A stretch of 64,000 nt of DNA, taken from positions 434,001-498,000 of the forward strand of contig NZ_CP013612.1 in NCBI RefSeq assembly GCF_001482385.1, in the 5' to 3' direction. The notes beneath the pieces were generated by a model. The model made no database searches, was not told where the DNA came from, and was given only the letters and a program-made list of their open reading frames with translations. This stretch comes from Pseudoalteromonas rubra (GTDB taxonomy: Bacteria > Pseudomonadota > Gammaproteobacteria > Enterobacterales > Alteromonadaceae). This document shows, piece after piece, positions 43,957 through 51,740 of the stretch (the stretch's first letter is position 1; each line of letters begins with the position of its first letter). A program made the translations under genes and the position numbers.

Positions 43957-45192
43957 ATGAAGCACACCAGAGTCGTGCTGGCCATGGCGGCCTGCTACTT
44001 TTTGTTTGCGATCTTACTCAACAGTGTTGGCACTGTGATATTACAGGCGATTAATTCCTTTGCTGTATCGAAAGCGCAGGCTGCCAGTCTCGAAGGTTTT
44101 AAAGACATTCCTATCGCCATCGTGTCTTTTCTTGTTGCCTCGTTTATCCCTCGTATTGGTTATCGAATAGCGTTGCTGGGCTCGTTATCCCTGGTGGCAG
44201 TCATGTGTCTGCTTACACCCATGCTGGGTGCTTTCTGGGCGTTAAAAGCCTTGTTTGCTTGCGTCGGTTGTGCGTTTGCTGTCGTTAAAGTCACTGTTTA
44301 TGCCCTCATAGGTCAGGTTACAGAGGATGCGAAGGGGCATTCAAGCTTGCTTAACACCATTGAAGGTTTGTTTATGGTTGGGGTGCTAAGTGGATATTGG
44401 ATCTTCGCGGCATTTATTGGTGAGCAGGCAGACTCTCTGGCCTGGCTCAATGTCTATTATCTGCTGGGCGCACTGACGCTGGTGACTGCATTGCTGGTTG
44501 TCAGCGCCCCGATGAACAAGCCACACTTCAACAAAGAGCAGCCGCTAAAAGACGAGTTTATCGGCATGCTAAAACTGGCTTATCAGCCTTTGGTACTGGT
44601 GTTTGTATTGTCTGCATTTTTATATGTGCTGATTGAGCAAGGTGTAGGTACCTGGTTGCCAACGTTCAATAACCAGGTGCTGAATCTGCCTGTCGATATT
44701 GCAGTTCAGCTAACCAGTATTTTTGCAGCCAGTCTGGCAATAGGTCGTCTGTTAGCAGGTCAGCTACTTAAGCATATTCACTGGTACAGCTTATTGAATG
44801 CCTGCCTGATTGGCATGGCTGCACTGGTGCTAATGACACTCCCTATGACTGAAAACCTGCAACCCAAACAAGTAAACAGCCTGTTTGATGCGCCATTGGC
44901 TGCTTATTTAATGCCTTTGATTGGACTTATGATGGCGCCGATTTATCCGGTGATTAACTCGGTAATGTTGAGCAGTCTGGATGAGAGACAGCACGCACCT
45001 ATGACAGGCCTGATTGTCGTGTTTTCTGCACTGGGCGGAACCACAGGCTCACTGATCACAGGGTTTGTATTTGAATATATTGGTGGTCAACAGGCGTTTT
45101 ACCTCTCTTTGATCCCCATGTGCGGCATTGCCATTACGTTATTTTTGTTTAAGCGACGCGCTCAGGTACAGGCCAGCGCTTGCGCACTTTAG
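43957..45192 (+). CDS. MFS sugar transporter, probably trehalose uptake
   Basis: A 411-residue carrier of the major facilitator superfamily with about 12 hydrophobic helices, for example MAACYFLFAILLNSVGTVIL and LVLVFVLSAFLYVLIEQGVG. The start at 43957 (MKHTRVVLAMAAC) places the first helix properly; the frame is open back to 43909, just after the operator. It lies in one operon with the trehalase (gap 9 bases), and the operator and regulator support trehalose as substrate; this is inferred from context. Confidence 0.85.
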   Translation: MKHTRVVLAMAACYFLFAILLNSVGTVILQAINSFAVSKAQAASLEGFKDIPIAIVSFLVASFIPRIGYRIALLGSLSLVAVMCLLTPMLGAFWALKALFACVGCAFAVVKVTVYALIGQVTEDAKGHSSLLNTIEGLFMVGVLSGYWIFAAFIGEQADSLAWLNVYYLLGALTLVTALLVVSAPMNKPHFNKEQPLKDEFIGMLKLAYQPLVLVFVLSAFLYVLIEQGVGTWLPTFNNQVLNLPVDIAVQLTSIFAASLAIGRLLAGQLLKHIHWYSLLNACLIGMAALVLMTLPMTENLQPKQVNSLFDAPLAAYLMPLIGLMMAPIYPVINSVMLSSLDERQHAPMTGLIVVFSALGGTTGSLITGFVFEYIGGQQAFYLSLIPMCGIAITLFLFKRRAQVQASACAL

Positions 45193-45201
45193 GAGTTATT
45201 G

Positions 45202-46716
45202 ATGCAGTTTGAACAATCAAACTTGTTTAAAGCGGTGCAAACGCAGGGCATTTTTTCTGACAGCAAACAGTTTGCAGATGCGATCCCAAAAATTAGCTGG
45301 CAACAGGCTTGCGCATTATACGATCAAGAATCGCCACAGGACTTAGCCGCTTTTGTCGCCCGGCACTTTGAATTTGCACCGCAGCCTGAGCTTGCAGCGC
45401 TGAATGCAACGTCGGTCAAAGACTACATCAGTCAGCTGTGGTTGCGTCTTGAGCGAGCACCACAAACAGGTAACGCCTCCTCACTATTGGACTTGCCTGC
45501 CAGCTATACTGTGCCAGGCGGGCGTTTCAATGAAATTTATTACTGGGATAGTTATTTTACCGCGCTGGGCCTGCTTGACGCCGGTCACACTGAACAAGTG
45601 TCAAATATGCTTGATAATTTTGTGAGTCTGATTGCGCGTATTGGCCACGTTCCAAACGGCAACCGCAGTTACTACACCAGCCGTTCTCAGCCCCCGGTAA
45701 CTGCACTGATGGTATCTTTGTTATGGCAGACGCATCATCAGGATCAGGCATGGTTGAGTAAAGTGACTGATGCTCTGCAAAAAGAACATGCGTTCTGGAT
45801 GGCGGATAGCGAAAAACTAAATGATGAGCTGACTGAAAGCCGGCGTGTTGTACGTATGCCCTGTGGTGGCGTAATGAACCGTTTCTGGGATGACAGCGCA
45901 GAACCGCGCCCTGAGTCTTATAAAGAAGACATTGAGGCTGCCAGCATGCTGGAGCCAGAACATCGTGGAGTCTTTTATCGAAATATTCGTGCGGCCTGTG
46001 AGTCAGGCTGGGATTTCAGTAGTCGCTGGCTGGATGATCCTGCGCAGTTGTGCAGCATTAATACGGTACAGCGTATCCCTGTCGATTTAAACGCTCTATT
46101 GCAGCAGCTGGAATGGCAGCTTAGCGAATGCTATGCAGCGCTTGGAGATAGTCAGCAAAGTGCGCATTACCTGAATCTTGTTCAGCAGCGAAAACGCCTG
46201 ATCCAGGCCTATCTGTGGGATAAAGAACAAGGTTGGTTTATGGATTACCACATTGCTTTGCAAACGCGCAGTCAGGTGATGTCATTGGCCGGTGTCGTGC
46301 CTATGTTTCTTAGCCTGGCAAGTCAGCACCAGGCTGAAGCTATGGTACAACGTCTGGAGCAAGACTTTTTGCGCGCAGGTGGATTAGTGACTACGTTGAC
46401 TGACACCGCACAACAGTGGGATAGTCCAAATGGCTGGGCGCCGTTACAATGGTTTGCCGTCAAGGGTATGCTGAACTACGGTTATTGCAAGCTGGCAACC
46501 AGTGTTGCCAGACGTTGGTTAGTTATGCTGGAGCGTGATTTTGAGCAGCGAGGTTGCTTACTCGAAAAATACAACGTGGTTGAACCGGGTGTGCGTGCCG
46601 GAGGTGGGGAGTATACGGTGCAGCAAGGGTTTGGCTGGACGAATGGGGTAACCAGCCGTTTGTATCAACTGTCGGAAGAGCAGAAGCCTCATCGTATAGC
46701 AAGTTTGGTGTATTAA
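45202..46716 (+). CDS. treF: Cytoplasmic trehalase, glycoside hydrolase family 37
   Basis: A 504-residue alpha,alpha-trehalase that splits trehalose into two glucose. Both family signatures are seen: PGGRFNEIYYWDSYFTALGL (about 110-129) and QQWDSPNGWAPLQW. The catalytic acid is the Asp in CESGWDFSSRW and the base the Glu in LLEKYNVVEPG. No signal peptide, so it acts in the cytoplasm after uptake of intact trehalose. AGGAG at 45191-45195 supports ATG 45202 rather than TTG 45199. It follows the carrier gene directly. The symbol is by analogy to cytoplasmic trehalase. Confidence 0.93.
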   Translation: MQFEQSNLFKAVQTQGIFSDSKQFADAIPKISWQQACALYDQESPQDLAAFVARHFEFAPQPELAALNATSVKDYISQLWLRLERAPQTGNASSLLDLPASYTVPGGRFNEIYYWDSYFTALGLLDAGHTEQVSNMLDNFVSLIARIGHVPNGNRSYYTSRSQPPVTALMVSLLWQTHHQDQAWLSKVTDALQKEHAFWMADSEKLNDELTESRRVVRMPCGGVMNRFWDDSAEPRPESYKEDIEAASMLEPEHRGVFYRNIRAACESGWDFSSRWLDDPAQLCSINTVQRIPVDLNALLQQLEWQLSECYAALGDSQQSAHYLNLVQQRKRLIQAYLWDKEQGWFMDYHIALQTRSQVMSLAGVVPMFLSLASQHQAEAMVQRLEQDFLRAGGLVTTLTDTAQQWDSPNGWAPLQWFAVKGMLNYGYCKLATSVARRWLVMLERDFEQRGCLLEKYNVVEPGVRAGGGEYTVQQGFGWTNGVTSRLYQLSEEQKPHRIASLVY

Positions 46717-46922
46717 CGATGTCAGTTAATATCGGTATTTGATGGCGAAATTAAATGTGAGGACTTTAAAACCCCAGTAGTCCTCGCATTTTAAAGTCAT
46801 TGAAGTATCAACCATGATAAGGGTGACGCAAACGCGTCGATATGCCCATAGAACCAATAGACACCATCGCAATGGGCAACTTTACTTCTCACATTGTTCA
46901 CCTTTCGAGCGCGATAAGCCAC

Positions 46923-47195
46923 TCAATCCATAAAAGCAACACGTACGATAATGGCGCCAATGACGATTATAAACAACACCAGCTCCAGTTTATAAACGAC
47001 GGAACGTGTCTCCCTTTCTGCCTTATTTTTGGCTATCTCCTTTTTTATATTGGTACCTTCAGGATGCCTTTTCTCATAGGCTTGGTTTGCTTTCTCGGCG
47101 AATTTTTTGCGTTTGTCAGGACTTAGCGCTTTATTTAATGCCGCGCCATGGTCTGAAACATGACCTTTGGCCGAGCGTTTTGGTGGACTGGGCAT
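46923..47195 (-). CDS. Small single-pass membrane protein
   Basis: A 90-residue protein. ATG at 47195 has a very good Shine-Dalgarno (GGGGAGG). The first 65 residues are basic and helical (ALSPDKRKKFAEKANQAYEK), then one membrane segment YKLELVLFIIVIGAIIVRVAF at the C-terminus, so it is a tail-anchored type. No family recognised. It follows a hairpin gaggact/agtcctc (around 46758-46788) that may end the trehalase transcript. Confidence 0.6.
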   Translation of the reverse strand: MPSPPKRSAKGHVSDHGAALNKALSPDKRKKFAEKANQAYEKRHPEGTNIKKEIAKNKAERETRSVVYKLELVLFIIVIGAIIVRVAFMD

Positions 47196-47377
47196 AGTAA
47201 CCTCCCCAACGAACCCCTCACGTTAAGTATAGCGCCAGATAGAGAAGACTGGCAGCATACTCTGCTGCCAGGAGAAATAAGAGACGCTGCCTAATGAACC
47301 AGTTCACGGCAAGCAAGTCAAAAGGTATACAATCGGGTGATATTTGTACATTACACCACATTACATGAAAACAGGCG

Positions 47378-48409
47378 GTGGCACTGGTGACTCAATTGGC
47401 AAAGCATTTTTTAGACGGTGCGATTTTTATGGCTGCGGTGGGATTAGTCGGATGTGATGCGCCAATTCAAAATAATGACGCTCAAACAATTAGCCTGCAA
47501 CAAAACGCGGTTCAGGGCCAGTTTTCAGTGGATGGCAACTTGGCCGTGTTACACAATCCGGGTGATAAACTTGCAGTATTTCATATCAATACTCAGACCC
47601 TTATATTTGCAGTCGCAGATCCCATAACCAGGCTCGAAAATGCCAAGGGAAAAATACTGGCGTTCAGTCTCAGTGATGATAATAAGCGACTTGCAATAGG
47701 CTACCAAAAATCGGTAGAGCTATGGGACGTTGAGCAAGGACTGCAATTGGGAACGGTTACGGTACACCCTTCATCTGAACTGGCAAAGGTCTCGGCATTG
47801 CACTTGTATAGCCGCCCCAACTTGTTGCTAGTCGGGTTAAATGACGGCACCATCAACTTACTGGATTTGGATAACCAGTTGGTAAAAACAGCTAGGCTTC
47901 ACGACAGTAAAGTGATGCATGTTGCGATGAGTGGACAAGGCCAGAGTGTGCTGAGTGCAGGGCATGATGGCCAGGTATTGTTATATGACGCGCGTACTAT
48001 GAAAATAAAACGGCGTTTTGATTTTGGCCGCCGTATTACCAGCATCGCGCACAGTGCAGATCAAACCCAGCTGTTTGCATCCGATGCACTCAATGAGCAG
48101 CGTATTTTCTCCGTATACTCAGATGCCGAATATGACATTAACTTGCGCTATCCGGAGCGTTTCAGATGGTTTCGCGCGGCTGCATTTAGTGCAGACCAGC
48201 GTTATTTGGCTACTGGGTCGTCAAAAGCCTGGTGGACTTTATGGGACGCGCAAAACGGTCAGGAAATTGGCGCTTATGCTATCCAGGCCCAGAGTCGTGA
48301 TGCCACTGTGCTTGATATGTATGCTAACTCACAAGGTGAACTGCTCACACTCAGCAGTGATGGTTTTGTTGAGTTGTGGCAGATCAGTACTTTACTAAAT
48401 CGTGAGTGA
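47378..48409 (+). CDS. WD40-like repeat lipoprotein (copy 1)
   Basis: A 343-residue protein. Lipobox GLVGC puts the lipid Cys at residue 26. The rest is a seven-bladed WD-type propeller with repeats such as LAIGYQKSVELWDVEQG, LLVGLNDGTINLLDLD, LSAGHDGQVLLYDART and TGSSKAWWTLWDAQNG. GTG at 47378 (or 47387) starts it. It is a clear paralogue of the following gene: both share FASDALNEQ, TGSSK/ATSSSK, ATVLDMYA/ATIVDMYA and LTLSSDGFVE/LTLSSDGILE. Probably a scaffold on a membrane; function unknown. Confidence 0.8.
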   Translation: MALVTQLAKHFLDGAIFMAAVGLVGCDAPIQNNDAQTISLQQNAVQGQFSVDGNLAVLHNPGDKLAVFHINTQTLIFAVADPITRLENAKGKILAFSLSDDNKRLAIGYQKSVELWDVEQGLQLGTVTVHPSSELAKVSALHLYSRPNLLLVGLNDGTINLLDLDNQLVKTARLHDSKVMHVAMSGQGQSVLSAGHDGQVLLYDARTMKIKRRFDFGRRITSIAHSADQTQLFASDALNEQRIFSVYSDAEYDINLRYPERFRWFRAAAFSADQRYLATGSSKAWWTLWDAQNGQEIGAYAIQAQSRDATVLDMYANSQGELLTLSSDGFVELWQISTLLNRE

Positions 48410-48589
48410 GGGCTGGTGTGGTTCTTGCTGTCGATAGCACAGGTGAGGTGTTATCGAGATGTAATAGTAACAGGAACAGGTTTCGTCTACTATCTGTGCT
48501 GTTAAAAGTGGTACGCGTTTTCAGGTGTACTTTTTACTCTCAATTAATGCACGTATAATCGCGGTTTTAGTGGTGTCACGAGTAGAGTT

Positions 48590-49579
48590 ATGTGGTTAAA
48601 GGTATTGCTGGCGGCGTTGTGTGTGGTGATGTTGAGTGCATGCAATGAGGAAATCCAGCTAAGTCAGGGTAATGTTGGCAGACTGAATGACAGTGGTATT
48701 GCGATAGGCCATTTCTCAAAGGATGGGACAAAGCTCGTCACATTTGATAATCAAAAACGAATTCAGGTCTGGAACGTGGCTACTCAACAGGTTGAGTTCA
48801 CAGTGCCCAAAGAGAAGACGCCTGAGTTTGTTCGGGATGTAGCCCTGTCAGAAGATTTAAAGATGCTGGTGATTGCCAGCGAGTCAGAATTGGCTTTTTG
48901 GTCTCTGAGTAAAGGTAAGTTAGTGACCAAGGTCGCATTTGGTGGTGTGACACCCGGTGCGGTCATTACGGCTATGGCCATATCGCCCAAAAATGACAAA
49001 GCCATTGTGGCAATGGCGGATGGCACCATCAATATGGCCGATTTACATACCCAGATAAATAACCGCTTTGCACCGCACTCGCGGCCAGTTCAGCATGTGT
49101 TTTGGGATGATAAGGGTGAACTATTCGTAACTGGCGCTCAGGATGGCAAACTGGCGCTGTGGAAATTTGGCTCGGCAGAGCCTATTTTTATGAAAGAGTT
49201 TAATCACCGGGTTACCAGTGTTGCAGTGCGTGATGACTTTTCAGCCTTGTTTGCGTCCGATGCTTTGAATGAACAGGTTGTTACATCATTGACCGATGGG
49301 CAGAGTATTAGTGAACTTCAGTATATGTCACGCTTTAAAGTATTTCGTAAAGCGCTCTTTATTAAAGGGAGTGAGTTGCTCGCAACGTCCTCATCAAAGT
49401 CGCATTTGAGCATCTGGAATGCGAAAAATGGCGAGGAGCTAGGTACCTGGCAAATTAGCTTTGTTCACGATGGGGCGACTATCGTAGATATGTATGCGGC
49501 GGATAGACATACCCTCCTGACATTAAGCAGTGACGGTATTTTAGAGGCCTGGACGCTTAACGCATTAGCTCAACGCTAA
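48590..49579 (+). CDS. WD40-like repeat lipoprotein (copy 2)
   Basis: A 329-residue protein with signal sequence and lipobox MLSAC (Cys18). The body is the same propeller as copy 1 (IQVWNVATQQ, LAFWSLSKGK, VAMADGTINMADLHT, TGAQDGKLALWKFG). The two genes are 180 bases apart and arose by tandem duplication, though now diverged. It is followed 15 bases later by the NERD-like gene, with which it should be cotranscribed. Confidence 0.85.
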   Translation: MWLKVLLAALCVVMLSACNEEIQLSQGNVGRLNDSGIAIGHFSKDGTKLVTFDNQKRIQVWNVATQQVEFTVPKEKTPEFVRDVALSEDLKMLVIASESELAFWSLSKGKLVTKVAFGGVTPGAVITAMAISPKNDKAIVAMADGTINMADLHTQINNRFAPHSRPVQHVFWDDKGELFVTGAQDGKLALWKFGSAEPIFMKEFNHRVTSVAVRDDFSALFASDALNEQVVTSLTDGQSISELQYMSRFKVFRKALFIKGSELLATSSSKSHLSIWNAKNGEELGTWQISFVHDGATIVDMYAADRHTLLTLSSDGILEAWTLNALAQR

Positions 49580-49593
49580 AAGAAGGTGGCGGC

Positions 49594-50370
49594 ATGGTTA
49601 GATGGATTTTGGTTTGCTTGTTTATCGTCAGCACTCGTGTGATTGGCGCAGAGCCAACCTCTGGCAATGAGCCAGATAAAGGCGATGGTGTACAGATAAC
49701 GAATGCCGAGTCGCACCAGACCCATGATCTGGCTACGACACAACCGGATGTGCAATCTCAGTCTCAGTTCACTGCGCTTAACCTGATTGCGTTGTGCTTT
49801 TTGGTTTATCTTTTATGGACTGTTGCGCGTTACCTTTATATGCGCAAACGTGAAGCCGATAAAGCACAGGCTGAAAAGTTGAAATGGCAGGTTTATCGTA
49901 GCCTTACGACATCGCTTGACGCAAAACACTATACCATCTTAACACGTCACCTGTATCCGGAGCAGTTAGAGGCTTTATCTTTAGATTGCGTCGTGTTGTC
50001 ACCATTTGGTGTTTTTGTGGTGGTGGTGGTTGAGCAAAGTGGGTTGATTGCTGTCGAAACGGACAGCCAGGTTTGGCCCTGCCGCTACAAGAACAAGACC
50101 CATTACCTGGCAAATCCGCTTACGGCAGCGGCACAACGCGCCGCTACACTGGCTGGAGTGTTAAATACGCCATTCGGTGTACGCTGGTTGGCGGTGTTTC
50201 CCGATGATGCGGAGTTTAGCCCAACCCGGCCAACAGATTGCTGTAAGGTCAGCGAAGTTTCGCTGGATATACTCAGGTATACTCGGTGTCAGTTTAGTCA
50301 CGAGCAAGTCAGGTTATTTGAGCAGGCTGTGTTAAGCTATGGAGAGCGCCATAAGCAATTGAGTGCTTGA
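49594..50370 (+). CDS. Membrane-anchored NERD-like protein lacking nuclease residues
   Basis: A 258-residue protein: signal sequence (about 1-19), a polar linker, one membrane helix (LNLIALCFLVYLLWTVARYLY, about 63-83), then a cytoplasmic NERD-like domain (LDCVVLSPFGVFVVVVVEQS, then YLANPLTAAAQRAATLAGVL). In active NERD proteins the strand reads like VIEVKNYSG with Glu and Lys of the PD-(D/E)XK core; here both positions are Val. So it is likely not a nuclease. It ends the operon with the two propeller lipoproteins. Confidence 0.65.
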   Translation: MVRWILVCLFIVSTRVIGAEPTSGNEPDKGDGVQITNAESHQTHDLATTQPDVQSQSQFTALNLIALCFLVYLLWTVARYLYMRKREADKAQAEKLKWQVYRSLTTSLDAKHYTILTRHLYPEQLEALSLDCVVLSPFGVFVVVVVEQSGLIAVETDSQVWPCRYKNKTHYLANPLTAAAQRAATLAGVLNTPFGVRWLAVFPDDAEFSPTRPTDCCKVSEVSLDILRYTRCQFSHEQVRLFEQAVLSYGERHKQLSA

Positions 50371-50655
50371 GTAAAATTCCGTGTCAGCCACACTGAAGTA
50401 TGTTTATCTGGGCTAATAAACAGGCCGTTCATTGCCGTTAATACACTTCATGTAGATTATATATCGTACACTAAGTCGAACTTTCTTAATTTAGGTTCTG
50501 TTTTTACCGAGGTTTGCAAGCCCAGGTTACACCAATTTATTATTCAGATTGATATTACTAATGACATTTTTGATGCGCGGGCGTTGAAATCAGGGTACAA
50601 TTGCGACTCTTTATCATTTCCCCTGCTGTATTTTATAAGGCATTAAACTGCTCGA

Positions 50656-51546
50656 ATGACCGATCTGACTACACACCAAGCGTCTCGTAATCGACTCCTT
50701 ATCGCACTTGCACTCACATGTACCTTTATGATTATCCAGGTTGTCGGTGCGTATTATGCCAATTCGTTGGCTGTGCTAGCCGATGCCGGGCATTTATTCG
50801 TACACAATAGCTCTTTGCTCATTGCGCTAATCGCCTCGTCCGTCGCAATCAAGTTGGCGAAAACCTATAATGATGGATATAAAAAGGCGGAGTACACCGG
50901 TGGTCTGTTTAATGGGCTACTGTATTTATCCATCGCTGCCATTATTTTGCTTGAAGGCGGCGAGCGGCTTGGCCATCATGCGCAAGGGCATGACCTAAAT
51001 GTGAACGCCTTTGCGATGTCGAGCATTGCCGCTGTTGGGTTCTTGTTTCATGGTGCCTCGGCCTGGGTGTTATATAAGGGCCGTAAAGACAGTATCAATG
51101 TTTATGCGGTATTTCTGCACTCCTTTTTTGATTTACTCTCAACGGTTTCTACCTTTGTTGCAGGCGTACTGATCCATCTGACCAACTGGCAGGTTATTGA
51201 TATTGTCTCGAGTATGTTGATATCTGTGTTCGTGTTGTTCACTGGCGTTAAGGTGATCTATGCCTGTATTCAGGGTCTGACGGAAAAAGCGCAAATGCTT
51301 CCGGCTGTCGAGAAACTGGAACAGCTGCTCCTGTCGACTGAACACGTGGAAAGTGTTCACAACATTACCGTTACCATGCTGGACAATCAGTTAACCGTTG
51401 GGGCGCATATTGTACTTAAACACCATTGCACGATTGAAATGCACGATGAAGCGTGTCGCCTGGAAGTAGAACGTGCTTTGATGAATACCTATGCGGTTAA
51501 ACAATGCGTTTTACAAATAGAAAGCCACGATTGTCCAGATCACTAA
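50656..51546 (+). CDS. Cation diffusion facilitator (ZitB/CzcD-like metal exporter)
   Basis: A 296-residue inner-membrane transporter with six helices and a C-terminal cytoplasmic domain (from about TEKAQMLPAVEKLEQLLLST). It belongs to the CDF group that exports Zn(II) and related ions in exchange for protons. The TM5 site is normal (VFLHSFFDLLS, H-x-x-x-D). The TM2 site reads LADAGHLFVHNSS, so the usual second ligand Asp is His (H-x-x-x-H), which could change metal choice. No regulator gene adjoins. Confidence 0.9.
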   Translation: MTDLTTHQASRNRLLIALALTCTFMIIQVVGAYYANSLAVLADAGHLFVHNSSLLIALIASSVAIKLAKTYNDGYKKAEYTGGLFNGLLYLSIAAIILLEGGERLGHHAQGHDLNVNAFAMSSIAAVGFLFHGASAWVLYKGRKDSINVYAVFLHSFFDLLSTVSTFVAGVLIHLTNWQVIDIVSSMLISVFVLFTGVKVIYACIQGLTEKAQMLPAVEKLEQLLLSTEHVESVHNITVTMLDNQLTVGAHIVLKHHCTIEMHDEACRLEVERALMNTYAVKQCVLQIESHDCPDH

Positions 51547-51740
51547 ACTTGGCAAAAGTCAGTTTTTCCTTTACTTTTTAACAGTATCAGTAAAAAAATC
51601 GCAAGCTTTAAAGTGAGCAACACAGGCTTGCGTGTTGCGGGTGATAACTTGCATAGCTGACCGAAGCTCAGGAATTGCGTAGTACTCATAAGATGAGGTG
51701 CAGGATCCTGTAGGTGTTAAGTTCAAGAGGAGCCTGAGTA

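Noticed and set aside
46842..47126. Plus-strand frame opposite the small membrane protein gene
   Set aside because: The minus-strand frame has a strong Shine-Dalgarno and a normal membrane helix; this one does not.
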